From contig DBMK01000026.1 in the NCBI GenBank assembly GCA_002298885.1, positions 1 through 14,817 of the forward strand: DNA of 14,817 nt, read 5' to 3'. Below, piece by piece: positions 1 to 7,067 of the stretch; positions within the stretch are counted from its first letter, which is position 1; each line of letters starts with the position of its first letter. The translations under genes were made by a program, and so were the position numbers. Source of the DNA: Anaerolineaceae bacterium UBA700. Its GTDB lineage: Bacteria; Chloroflexota; Anaerolineae; Anaerolineales; Anaerolineaceae. Below the pieces are notes generated by a model, which made no database searches, was not told where the DNA came from, and was given only the letters and a program-made list of their open reading frames with translations.

Positions 1-46
1 GTCAATGCCGGAATTTTAAAAAGGCCAAACTCCAGGTCAGGTTTTT

Positions 47-328
47 TTATCCAAGTTGGGATAGAAAATAGTCGGCGTAAAACTCCTTCCATTCTGCATG
101 CGGGGCGGTTTTCTCTTGTTCCTCTGACGCGGATACCAGAAGTTGGATGAGCTTACTCTGGGTAAGCGGCTTGCCCAGCAAACCCTCAACTCTAGGTTTC
201 ATATATCCGGCATACCAAATCGGCCACTCGGGATCGGCCCCATCGGTTTCGATGTAAGCCCGGTGGTGCGCCGGCCCGGCTTCTTTGAACAGGTCGATCA
301 ACTGCTCCTTGATTCGTTGGTCTGTCAT
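47..328 (-). CDS. Small conserved hypothetical protein, 93 aa
   Basis: I do not recognise a function. The product is a small, soluble, acidic protein rich in Trp, Tyr and Glu. It has no signal peptide, membrane segment or cysteine pair. Predicted features are an N-terminal helix (about residues 1-17), a central HHRAYIETDGADPEWPIWYA stretch and a C-terminal helical part ending in FYADYFLSQLG. From memory, similar proteins of about 90 aa with the ETDGADPEWPxWYA core occur in several bacterial phyla, so I think this is a real conserved family; a search is needed to confirm that. The start at 328 is backed by an AGAGG ribosome site 5 bases upstream on the minus strand. It lies 43 bases after the broken SDR gene and is probably the last gene of a DUF427-SDR-small protein transcript. 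No convincing terminator is visible in bases 1-46. Confidence 0.72.
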   Translation of the reverse strand: MTDQRIKEQLIDLFKEAGPAHHRAYIETDGADPEWPIWYAGYMKPRVEGLLGKPLTQSKLIQLLVSASEEQEKTAPHAEWKEFYADYFLSQLG

Positions 329-371
329 AGCATCCTCTTTTTCACTTTCTTTGCATAATTTGATGTGCGGC

Positions 372-1181
372 TTACTCTGAGGACCAGGCCATGCGGAAAT
401 CGGGGTAAAGGGTCAGGCCGCCGTCCACAAACAAGGTCTGGCCGGTGATGTAGGCTGCGTCGTCCGAGCTTAAAAAGGCCACCACGCCCGCCATTTCTTC
501 AGAGGTGCCGGCGCGGCCCAGGGGGATGTGCGATTCGACCATCGAGCGCTTGTCAGGGTCATCTACCCAGGCCCGGTTGATGGGGGTGATGGTTGCGCCG
601 GGGCCGACCGCATTCACCCGGATGCCCTTCCCGGCGTATTCGAGCGCCAGCGTGCGGGTCAGGTTCTGCATGCCGCCCTTGCTCACCGAGTACCCGATGA
701 AACGCGGCTTGGGGATCTCCTGGTGGACACTGGAGATATTGATGATCACGCCGGGTTTGTTGGCGGCGAGGAACTGCTTGATGGCCTCGCGGGCGCAGAT
801 ATAAGCGCCGCGCAGGTTGACCCCGATCACCCGGTCGAACTGGTCGATGGTGATTTCGTGGGAGTTGCCCGGGATCTGGAAGCCGGCGTTATTGATCAGA
901 ATATCCAGCGGGCCTATTTGCTCCTGGACCGCCTTGAACATGACCACAACCTGTTCCTCCTGAGAAACGTCAGCCCGGACCGTGATGTGTTTTACCCCCA
1001 TTTCCTCTATGAAGCCCATTGTACCGTGGAACATGGCATGGGTCTTCTCGGCCTCTTCCTAGCTGGCCAGGAAATTGATTGCCACGTTTGCCCCTTCTTT
1101 GGCAAAGCGGATGGCGATGGACTGCCCAATGCCGGAGGTTCCGCCGGTTACCAATACATTTTTACCTTTCAATCCGATCAT
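372..1181 (-). pseudogene. Glucose 1-dehydrogenase-like SDR with in-frame TAG
   Basis: Read from ATG at 1181 (GGAGG at 1191-1195, 9 bases away), the frame encodes a classical short-chain dehydrogenase of about 268 residues, but codon 41 is TAG (bases 1059-1061). Before the stop lies the NAD(P)-binding TGGTSGIG motif (residues 12-19). After it come NNAG, the catalytic Ser151, Tyr164 and Lys168 (SSVHQ and YSVSK), and the C-terminal LFVDGGLTLYPDF. The SSVH, ALEYAxKGIRVN and DGGxTxYP stretches match the Bacillus glucose 1-dehydrogenase group (261 aa), so the likely ancestral reaction is NAD(P)-dependent oxidation of a sugar or similar alcohol. A restart at the internal Met near 1034 would lack the whole nucleotide-binding motif and should be inactive. 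TAG is used as a normal stop by two other genes here (3519, 7048), which argues against codon reassignment. It is either a recent nonsense mutation or a one-base sequence error. It follows the DUF427 gene by 35 bases. Confidence 0.85.
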
Positions 1182-1216
1182 CGTCAGTTACCTCCAATCA
1201 ATAATATTTAAGAAAT

Positions 1217-1774
1217 TCACCAATTTTCGCTGCCGGGTCCGCCTTTGAACGGACCGACGATATTCGAGGTGATCCAGCCTCCATAATAGTGGCCGGGCTG
1301 GGGACGGGCACGCTCACTGCCGACGAAACAGGCATCCATCAACCCGGGATGGAAGGCCAGGTAATCCTGAATGGCTTCATACCCGGCCCATGGCATGGGA
1401 TAGCTCCAGGCCGCGTTCACGGCAATCAAATCCCCGACCCGGACCGACCAATACTGGCTGATCCCTTTCCACTCGCATAGGGTGGAATGCGGGCTGCGCT
1501 CGAGATATTGCATACAAACGTCCTCCGGCGGCAGGTAATACACCGGCGCGCCGGCCGTCTCCAATACCCGCAGCGCCTTGCGGCTTTCGGCAATCGTCCT
1601 GCCGCCGAATTCAACCCGTACTGGCTTTTCAACTGCCTCTACCCGGGGCGGCCGCGGGTAATCCCAAACCGATTCCTGGCCCGGGCCGGGCGTCTCGATG
1701 TTCAACGGGCGGACGCGCCTGAAACTGCGCCACTTTTCAACTTTCTCTTTTAATTCTTCAGGTATCTCGTTCAT
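1217..1774 (-). CDS. DUF427 domain protein, 185 aa
   Basis: This belongs to the DUF427 family (Pfam PF04248), whose biochemical role is not established. Seen in the sequence are the family hallmarks: VWDYPRPPRVE near residue 37, VEFGGRTIAESRKALRVLE, VYYLPPEDV, CEWKGxSQYWSV, the NAAWSYPxP segment and the C-terminal YGGWITSNIVGPFKGGPGS. The family core is a small beta-rich fold; this example has an extra N-terminal tail of about 35 residues starting EIPEELKEKVEKWR. There is no signal peptide or membrane helix. Two adjacent ATG codons exist (1777 and 1774). GGAG at 1780-1783 is 2 bases from the first and 5 from the second, so 1774 is preferred. It is the first gene of the minus-strand run and reads away from the plus-strand SDR across a shared control region. 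Family confidence is high; function unknown. Confidence 0.9.
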   Translation of the reverse strand: MNEIPEELKEKVEKWRSFRRVRPLNIETPGPGQESVWDYPRPPRVEAVEKPVRVEFGGRTIAESRKALRVLETAGAPVYYLPPEDVCMQYLERSPHSTLCEWKGISQYWSVRVGDLIAVNAAWSYPMPWAGYEAIQDYLAFHPGLMDACFVGSERARPQPGHYYGGWITSNIVGPFKGGPGSENW

Positions 1775-1819
1775 CATTTCTCCACTTTCAAGAGATTAGT
1801 CTGCCAAACGCTGAAAACA

Positions 1820-1849
1820 TTACATTAATTCGAGTTTGAAAAAATGTAA
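1820..1849. promoter_or_regulatory. 7-bp inverted repeat, possible operator
   Basis: TTACATT (1820-1826) and AATGTAA (1843-1849) form a perfect 7-bp inverted repeat with 16 bases between them. Half-site starts are 23 bases apart, about two helical turns. The repeat sits in the AT-rich divergent intergenic region, immediately upstream of the candidate -35 of the plus-strand promoter. It also lies in the path of any minus-strand promoter. A dimeric regulator could control both operons from here, but 7-bp repeats in AT-rich DNA also arise by chance. No regulator gene is present in the window. Confidence 0.3.
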
Positions 1850-1853
1850 CGAA

Positions 1854-1883
1854 TTGGCTTGAATTTGGACTAAAGGCTATACT
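1854..1883 (+). promoter_or_regulatory. Candidate sigma-70 promoter for the SDR gene at 1939
   Basis: TATACT at 1878-1883 is one base from the TATAAT consensus. TTGGCT at 1854-1859 matches the -35 consensus at four of six positions, with an 18-base spacer. Transcription would begin near 1890, leaving a leader of about 50 bases that contains AAGGAGG (1925-1931), 7 bases from the ATG at 1939. It was identified by eye only. Confidence 0.5.
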
Positions 1884-1938
1884 TTGAAAATTAGTTCATC
1901 CGATAAGGGTTGGTTGTTCTAAGTAAGGAGGCAATACC

Positions 1939-2646
1939 ATGTTTGATTTCAAAGACCAGGTTGTAATCGTCACCGGCAGCACCGGTAATTTGGGCCGGTC
2001 GGTGGTGCGCGCCTTCCAGGCTGCCGGCGCCCACATCGTGGCCCCCGATCGCAGCGAAGGAAAGGCGAAAGAAGTATTCCCCGATCTGATCGATTCACCG
2101 GACCACCTTGTGGCCGAGGGCATCGATGTGACCAATCCGGATCACATCAATTATCTGGTGCAGGGCATCTTGTCCCGATTCGGGCGGATTGACGTGCTGG
2201 TCAATACAGTCGGCGGGTATCGCGCCGACGGCCCGCTGCACGAGACCAGCTTCGAGACCTGGGATTTCCTGGTCAACCTGAACGCCCGCAGCGTCTTCAC
2301 CGCTTGCAAGGCGGTCATTCCCACCATGCTCGAACAAGGCCACGGCAAAATCGTCAACGTTGGCACACGCTCGGCGCTGGCTGCACAGGGGAACGATGCG
2401 GTCTACAGCGCGTCGAAGAGCGCCGTCGCCCGCATGACCGAAAGCATGGCTGCCGAGTACAAGCGCCTGGGAATCCAGGTCAATGCAATCCTGCCCTCCG
2501 CATTGGTTTCCGCTGACGATCTGAAGCAAGACCCGACCCGCGGCGTCACCCCCGATTCGGTGGCCCAGGTGATCCTGGCCCTTTGCTCCGACGCCTGCTC
2601 CATCATCAACGGCGCCCTCATCCCGGCCTATGGGCTGCGTTTTTAA
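1939..2646 (+). CDS. SDR oxidoreductase, dihydropteridine-reductase-like type, 235 aa
   Basis: A short-chain dehydrogenase/reductase expected to use NAD(P)H in the cytoplasm. The N-terminal nucleotide loop reads TGSTGNLG (residues 12-19): the middle glycine sits one position earlier than in classical TGxxxGxG, giving the GxxGxLG spacing seen in dihydropteridine reductase-type SDRs. Downstream are the acidic DVTNPD segment, VNTVGGY in place of NNAG, and the active-site pair Tyr156 and Lys160 (YSASK). Thirteen residues before the Tyr, where classical SDRs carry the catalytic Ser, this protein has Thr143 (VGTRSAL). Ser145 is nearby. The protein ends with INGALIPAYG, typical of SDR C-termini. The start is secure: AAGGAGG is 7 bases upstream. 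The next gene starts 12 bases after the stop, so the two are very likely co-transcribed. The substrate cannot be told from sequence, and it is not a duplicate of the broken SDR at 372-1181. Confidence 0.88.
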   Translation: MFDFKDQVVIVTGSTGNLGRSVVRAFQAAGAHIVAPDRSEGKAKEVFPDLIDSPDHLVAEGIDVTNPDHINYLVQGILSRFGRIDVLVNTVGGYRADGPLHETSFETWDFLVNLNARSVFTACKAVIPTMLEQGHGKIVNVGTRSALAAQGNDAVYSASKSAVARMTESMAAEYKRLGIQVNAILPSALVSADDLKQDPTRGVTPDSVAQVILALCSDACSIINGALIPAYGLRF

Positions 2647-2658
2647 AGAGGTGCCTGA

Positions 2659-3519
2659 ATGATCCTTCCAGAATTGAAAGATAGTGCCAAAACGCTTTAT
2701 GGCCTGCACCGAGGCGCGCTGCTGCTCGGCGCCGTGCAGCGCCTGACGCAGTTTCCCAGGCCGGCTTACCTGGAGCTCGGTCTCCAGGTGCTGCCGGGGG
2801 GGCTTGCCGGCGGAATTCTGCCAAAAGGAGGCCGGCTGGTGCTCGATTTCGAGCGCGCCGTGTTGAGTTATATCTTCAGCGGAAAAGTACGAAAATCGTT
2901 TGAACTCAACGACAATACCCAGGCTGCAGTTTTTAACGATTTGATTTCATACCTTGCCCTGGAAGGGAACGAGCTTTCCGCTGCGCTGCCGAAAGGGCGA
3001 GAAAATTTCGAAAGAGTCAGCCTGGGGATCGCCGCCAGGGGAGGCCGCTATGGTCCGCCGAAACGCGAGCTGTTCCTGGACGAGACGAAGTTGGAGATTG
3101 ACCTGCACACGTCAAAGGCCTATTTCGACGCCCTGCAGGCAGTATTCACCGGCATTGCCCGGTTCCAGGCGCAAATCGGCGGGTTGACGACCCCATTGGT
3201 GGTGTGGCCCGAGCATTTCGACCTTTCCACCCTGGTCTTTGTCGGCAACCAGGTCGACGAAGGGCAAGCGCACACCAATTTCGGCTTTGCGCCCTTCAGC
3301 GAGGGCATCGATTATCCCTACCTGTACGCCTACGGCTACCCGCTGGTGGATCGTTATCCGACCCCGGCCATGCCCAAAGGCGCCCACTGGCATACCCAGG
3401 GCTGGACCGGAGCGGTCCTGCCGTACAGTGCAATCGCCGGGCAGCCTGACCCGGTTGGTTTCATTGAAAAAAGCTGTGAGGCAATTTACACCGAACTTCA
3501 ATCGATTCTCAAAGCATAG
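2659..3519 (+). CDS. DUF5996-like protein, 286 aa
   Basis: Probably a member of the DUF5996 family of uncharacterised bacterial proteins of about 300 aa; I base this on remembered family character and not on a search. Visible features are a mid-protein region with LVVWPEHFDLSTLVFVG (about residues 177-193), where the family keeps a W-x-H-F-D-L core, and the aromatic stretch YPYLYAYGYPLVD (about 218-230). Close to the C-terminus is HWHTQGWTGAVLPY, rich in His and Trp and a plausible ligand or metal site. There is no signal peptide or membrane helix. The start at 2659 has AGAGGTG about 6 bases upstream. It is the second gene of a two-gene unit with the SDR. Its stop (TAG) is followed 32 bases later by the large inverted repeat, which could act as the end of this transcript. 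Function unknown. Confidence 0.65.
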   Translation: MILPELKDSAKTLYGLHRGALLLGAVQRLTQFPRPAYLELGLQVLPGGLAGGILPKGGRLVLDFERAVLSYIFSGKVRKSFELNDNTQAAVFNDLISYLALEGNELSAALPKGRENFERVSLGIAARGGRYGPPKRELFLDETKLEIDLHTSKAYFDALQAVFTGIARFQAQIGGLTTPLVVWPEHFDLSTLVFVGNQVDEGQAHTNFGFAPFSEGIDYPYLYAYGYPLVDRYPTPAMPKGAHWHTQGWTGAVLPYSAIAGQPDPVGFIEKSCEAIYTELQSILKA

Positions 3520-3551
3520 ATTAGGATGCTGGTTTCTAAATTTAAAGTCTA

Positions 3552-3620
3552 CCCATCGTAGTGACGACTTTAGTCGTTCCACCCCGCGTGAGGAACGACT
3601 AAAGTCGTCACTACGATGGG
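3552..3620. repeat. Perfect 29-bp inverted repeat, probable dispersed palindromic element
   Basis: Bases 3552-3580 are exactly complementary to 3592-3620, with an 11-base loop (3581-3591). Each arm also holds a smaller palindrome, ACGACT-TT-AGTCGT (3564-3577), so the element is nested. RNA from either strand would fold into a very stable hairpin. Near-complementary AT-rich flanks (AAATTT-type, about 3538-3547 and 3624-3634) could lengthen the stem. No ORF or transposase is inside. It resembles REP- or MITE-like dispersed repeats; the GACGACTTTAGTCGT core reminds me of intergenic repeats in related genomes, but copy number cannot be seen here. It may also stop transcription after 3519, although no immediate T-run follows. 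The rest of 3520-3697 shows nothing else I can name. Confidence 0.9.
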
Positions 3621-3694
3621 CTCCTTAAAAATTTGATTTTGGCCGGCAACTTTACAGCAGGGTAAGTTCTCCTGATTTGAGGGATGAATATTAC

Positions 3695-3723
3695 TGATTG
3701 TTGTCCGCGGAAAAGCATATAAT
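3695..3723 (+). promoter_or_regulatory. Candidate promoter for the SHMT-GcvT gene
   Basis: A perfect TATAAT lies at 3718-3723. The -35 position at a 17-base spacing (3695-3700, TGATTG) is poor. Transcription from it would start near 3730, about 64 bases before the preferred ATG. It lies inside the extended reading frame that opens at TTG 3698, so if this promoter is real that upstream TTG cannot be the translation start. No glycine-riboswitch-like core was seen in the leader. Confidence 0.45.
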
Positions 3724-3782
3724 CAACATATGTTTGATCGTGTCTCAGGCTGGCGCGTTTGAGCCTTTCAAATCATCCCCCC

Positions 3783-3787
3783 AGGAG
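3783..3787 (+). promoter_or_regulatory. Ribosome binding site fixing the SHMT-GcvT start
   Basis: AGGAG is 6 bases upstream of the ATG at 3794 and 3 bases from the ATG at 3791. This favours 3794 over the in-frame TTG at 3698, whose extra residues resemble no SHMT N-terminus. Confidence 0.75.
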
Positions 3788-3793
3788 AAAATG

Positions 3794-6700
3794 ATGACGA
3801 ATTCCGATGATTTCCTTTTCCGCGGCGACATCGAAGCGCTGGATCCTTACGTCGCGCACCTGATCGAAGGTGAAGCCACCCGCCAGGTGCGCAAACTGAT
3901 CATGATCCCGTCTGAAAGCTATGCTCCCCAGGCTGTACGCCAGGCGCTGGGCTCCGTTTTCAACAACGTCTACGCCGAAGGGTATCCGTCCCTGCGATCT
4001 ACGCGCGAATCGGAGGCCTTGCTATCGGACGACGCCCACCAGTTGGCCTACTACCGGCGATATTCCGACCGGCGTTTCTACAAAGGCGTGGACTACATCG
4101 ACATCATCGAAGCCCTGGCCGGGCGGCGCATTGCCCAGTGCTTTGCCAATCCCAACGCGCCGGTCGAAGCCATCCGAGCCAACGTGCAAGCGCTGTCCGG
4201 GTCGGCGGCCAACCTGGCAGTTTACGACGCTTTCATGCAGGCCGGCGACACGTTGATGGGCCTCGACCTGTTCCAGGGCGGACACCTGACCCATGGCAGT
4301 GAGTTCAATATTTCCGGCAAGCGCTACCACGTCGTTTCGTACGGCGTCGACCCGAACACCGAGCAGCTCGACTACGAGCAGATCCTGCGCCTGGCGCTGG
4401 AGGCTCGTCCAAAGGTCATCGTCGCCGGGTACACCTCGTATACCTGGGCGCCGGATTGGCTTCAGTTCCGCAAGATTGCCGATGCCTGCGGGGCGCTGCT
4501 GATGGCCGACGTGGCCCACACCGCCGGCCTGGTGATCGGCGGCGTTTACCCCAACCCGGTTGGAGTAGCCGACGTGACTGTCTTCACTACCCACAAAACG
4601 CTCGGCGGACCGCGCGGCGCAGTCATCCTGACGACCAGCGAAGAGAAAGCCGCCAAAATCGACAACGCCGTTTTCCCCGGCGCGCAGGGCGGCCCACACC
4701 CGAATAAATTTGCGGCCATCGCCGTGGCCGGCAGGCTGGCGCAAACGGAGCAGTTCAAGCGCCTCCAGGCGCGCACGGTTGAAAACGCCCGGGCGCTCTC
4801 GGATGCGTTCGTCGAGCTGGGCCTCAAGGTAGTTTACGGCGGCACGAACACGCATATCGTCGTGCTCAATGCCAGCGCAGTCAAGAGCAGTACCGGCTTC
4901 CCTTTGCGCGGCGAGATTGCCGCCCGCCTGCTCGACCTGGCCGGGATCGTGGTTAACAAGAATACCATCCCGGGGGATACGCGCACCGCTTTGGCCAGCG
5001 GCATTCGCTTCGGCACGCCCTGGGTCAGCCAGCGCGGCCTGGCCCCGGACGATATGTGGACCATCGCCGGCGTGGTGCGCGAGGCCCTGACCGGCATCCG
5101 CCCCTTTGCCTACCAGGGGCTGGCCGGGGAGCTGCCGCGGGGGAAAGTCGACCTGGAAGTGCTGGATGCGGCTCGCAGGCAGACCCGTCAACTGGCAGAA
5201 AAGGCAGGGATCGATTTCGAGCTGGCGGATGTGGATAAATTGACCAAACCGGCCGGCTCACCGGCCCAGGCCGAGCGCCTGTTTGCGGTTACTGGATTCC
5301 GGGCGAGAGCGTTCTTGCAGGAAATCTGCACCAGCAACCTGGCCGCCCTGGGCGTTGGGCAGGCCGCGCTTACTTTCATGCTGGATAAAGCGGGAAGCCT
5401 GATTGCCGAGGTTGGGCTGCTGCGCCGTGCGACAGATGCCCTTGGGCGAGACGTCTTCTGGCTGAAGGTTGCTGGCAACGATGCGGAGCGGGTTCTGGCC
5501 TGGCTGGAAGGGCTTTCGGATGGATACGTGCTCTTCGATGACACCGACGTGTTCCGCAAAGTACAGGGTCCGGTTGTGGTTAGTGAAATCGAAATAGGCG
5601 GCAATAACGATGCGCAGACCGCCCTGGCCATGTTGGATGCCGCCGGCAAGTTAAGTATTCAGGCTGGTGCTTCGGCTTTCGCCCTATTCGAGAAATATCC
5701 GCAGCGTTTCGACCTGACCAAGCCCTATTTCGTCGGCGAAGCCTGCATCCTGGATGCGGCGCGCAAGCATTTCACAGATGGGTCCAGGTCAGAATGGAAT
5801 TGGGTAGAGCCCGTCGATGCGCCGCTCAAGCGCACAGTCTTGTTTGAGACACACCAGGCGATGGGCGCCAAAATCGTTCCCTTCGCCGGCTGGGAAATGC
5901 CGGTGTGGTACACCGGCGTCAGCGAAGAGCACGCCGCGGTGCGCCAGGCAGCCGGCCTGTTCGACGTCAGCCACATGGGCGCCATCGAGGTCTCCGGGCC
6001 GCACGCCATTTCTTTCCTTGACACGGTCGGGTCGAATTATGCCCACTGGCTGGAGGACGGGCAGTCCTGCTACGGCTATTTGTGCGATCCGGATGGCAAG
6101 GTTATCGACGATTTCATGATCTACCGGCGCAGCGCCGAGCGGTTCCTGCTGGTGGTTAACGCCTCGAATGCGGATAAGGATTGGGATTGGCTGAACGCCG
6201 TCAACGAAAGCAGGGTGGTTATCGACCGGCAGCGGCCCTGGATCAAGTCCGGCGCCCCGGCAGTGCTGCGAAACCTCAAGGATTCCTCGTCTGGCGCGCT
6301 GCAACTGCGCGATGTGGCCCTGCAGGGCCCGGCTTCGCTGGCGATCCTGCAGGCTTGCAGCGACGATCCCCGGACGCGTTTTGCCCTCGGGCAGGTCCGG
6401 CGCACGGACCTGATCGAAGTTACCCTCTCGGGCATCCCCATCGTCGCGGCGCGCACCGGTTACACTGGCGAGGATATGGGCTTCGAGCTTTTTGTCCATC
6501 CCGACCAACAGGTTGCCTTCTGGAACCTGCTCCTGGAAAAAGGCAAGCCGTTTGGAATCAAGCCCTGCGGCCTGGCGGCGCGCGACAGCACGCGCACCGA
6601 AGCCGGCCTGCCGCTCTACGGTCACGAGCTGGCCGGTCCATTTGAAATCGCCCCGGCAGAGGCCGGATTCCAGGGCTATGTCAAATACCACAAGCCATTT

Positions 6701-7048
6701 TTCGTCGGCCGCGATGCGCTGCTGGCTGCAGACCAGAAGCGCAAGCGCGAGTTGGTCCGCTGGCGCATGGATCAAAAAGGTGTCCGGCGCCCGGGTCTGC
6801 AGTCGCCGATGGTCAACAAGCTGGGCCAGGTGGTCGGCTACGTGACAAGCTGCTCAATCGACAGCGAGGGCTATCTGCTGGGTCTGGGCATCGTCGACCT
6901 GCGCTACGCCAAAGAGGGCACGCCCCTGGGCATTTTCGTCCTGCCCGAGAAACCACAGGCCGAAAAACAAAAGCCTGAGCTGGGCGTCGGCGATAAAATC
7001 CTCCTCCACGTCGAAGCCACCGTCCTGCGCCGCTTCCCGAAAAAATAG
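3794..7048 (+). CDS. glyA-gcvT: Serine hydroxymethyltransferase / aminomethyltransferase (GcvT) fusion, 1084 aa
   Basis: Residues about 1-480 are a complete PLP-dependent serine hydroxymethyltransferase. They include YAEGYP (60-65), DVAHTAG with Asp239 and His242, the PLP-binding Lys268 in TTHKTLGGPRG, and Arg405 in SGIRFGTP. An insert of about 26 residues lies between YAEGYP and DYIDIIE compared with E. coli GlyA. Residues about 678-1084 are a full T protein of the glycine cleavage system: FAGWEMPVWY, FDVSHMG, IDDFMIYR with the catalytic-type Asp772/773, QGP (844-846), GYTGED, AARDSTRTEAGLPLYGHEL and KPFFVGRDALL. Residues about 494-650 look like a third, degenerate GcvT-like domain. SHMT converts serine and tetrahydrofolate to glycine and 5,10-methylene-tetrahydrofolate; GcvT makes the same folate product from the aminomethyl group on H protein. 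Fusion suggests passing of the folate between sites. The P, H and L proteins are not in the window. It is a single-gene unit ending at a terminator. Confidence 0.93.
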   Translation: MTNSDDFLFRGDIEALDPYVAHLIEGEATRQVRKLIMIPSESYAPQAVRQALGSVFNNVYAEGYPSLRSTRESEALLSDDAHQLAYYRRYSDRRFYKGVDYIDIIEALAGRRIAQCFANPNAPVEAIRANVQALSGSAANLAVYDAFMQAGDTLMGLDLFQGGHLTHGSEFNISGKRYHVVSYGVDPNTEQLDYEQILRLALEARPKVIVAGYTSYTWAPDWLQFRKIADACGALLMADVAHTAGLVIGGVYPNPVGVADVTVFTTHKTLGGPRGAVILTTSEEKAAKIDNAVFPGAQGGPHPNKFAAIAVAGRLAQTEQFKRLQARTVENARALSDAFVELGLKVVYGGTNTHIVVLNASAVKSSTGFPLRGEIAARLLDLAGIVVNKNTIPGDTRTALASGIRFGTPWVSQRGLAPDDMWTIAGVVREALTGIRPFAYQGLAGELPRGKVDLEVLDAARRQTRQLAEKAGIDFELADVDKLTKPAGSPAQAERLFAVTGFRARAFLQEICTSNLAALGVGQAALTFMLDKAGSLIAEVGLLRRATDALGRDVFWLKVAGNDAERVLAWLEGLSDGYVLFDDTDVFRKVQGPVVVSEIEIGGNNDAQTALAMLDAAGKLSIQAGASAFALFEKYPQRFDLTKPYFVGEACILDAARKHFTDGSRSEWNWVEPVDAPLKRTVLFETHQAMGAKIVPFAGWEMPVWYTGVSEEHAAVRQAAGLFDVSHMGAIEVSGPHAISFLDTVGSNYAHWLEDGQSCYGYLCDPDGKVIDDFMIYRRSAERFLLVVNASNADKDWDWLNAVNESRVVIDRQRPWIKSGAPAVLRNLKDSSSGALQLRDVALQGPASLAILQACSDDPRTRFALGQVRRTDLIEVTLSGIPIVAARTGYTGEDMGFELFVHPDQQVAFWNLLLEKGKPFGIKPCGLAARDSTRTEAGLPLYGHELAGPFEIAPAEAGFQGYVKYHKPFFVGRDALLAADQKRKRELVRWRMDQKGVRRPGLQSPMVNKLGQVVGYVTSCSIDSEGYLLGLGIVDLRYAKEGTPLGIFVLPEKPQAEKQKPELGVGDKILLHVEATVLRRFPKK

Positions 7049-7067
7049 AAATTCGATTTTCTTAAAT

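Noticed and set aside
1..46. Terminator for the minus-strand run, suggested by the T- and A-runs
   Set aside because: The A-run and T-run are present but the bases between them do not form a convincing GC-rich stem in either direction.
1059..1061. Pyrrolysine or other amber recoding in the SDR
   Set aside because: TAG ends two other genes in the window normally, and there is no nearby recoding signal. A mutation or sequence error is simpler.
528..1211. Open frame of 227 codons on the plus strand opposite the broken SDR
   Set aside because: It is antisense to a clear SDR gene, its protein has no recognisable motif, and it has the look of a high-GC shadow frame.
3698..3793. TTG start extending the SHMT-GcvT protein by 32 residues
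   Set aside because: It has no ribosome site, overlaps a TATAAT element, and the added residues do not resemble an SHMT N-terminus. ATG 3794 has AGGAG at good spacing.
3621..3793. Glycine riboswitch upstream of the SHMT-GcvT gene
   Set aside because: It was considered because of the glycine pathway, but I saw none of the conserved aptamer core sequence or paired aptamer layout.
4022..5191. Open frame of 389 codons on the minus strand inside the SHMT region
   Set aside because: It lies fully opposite conserved SHMT codons. Its composition is typical of antisense shadow frames in GC-rich genes.
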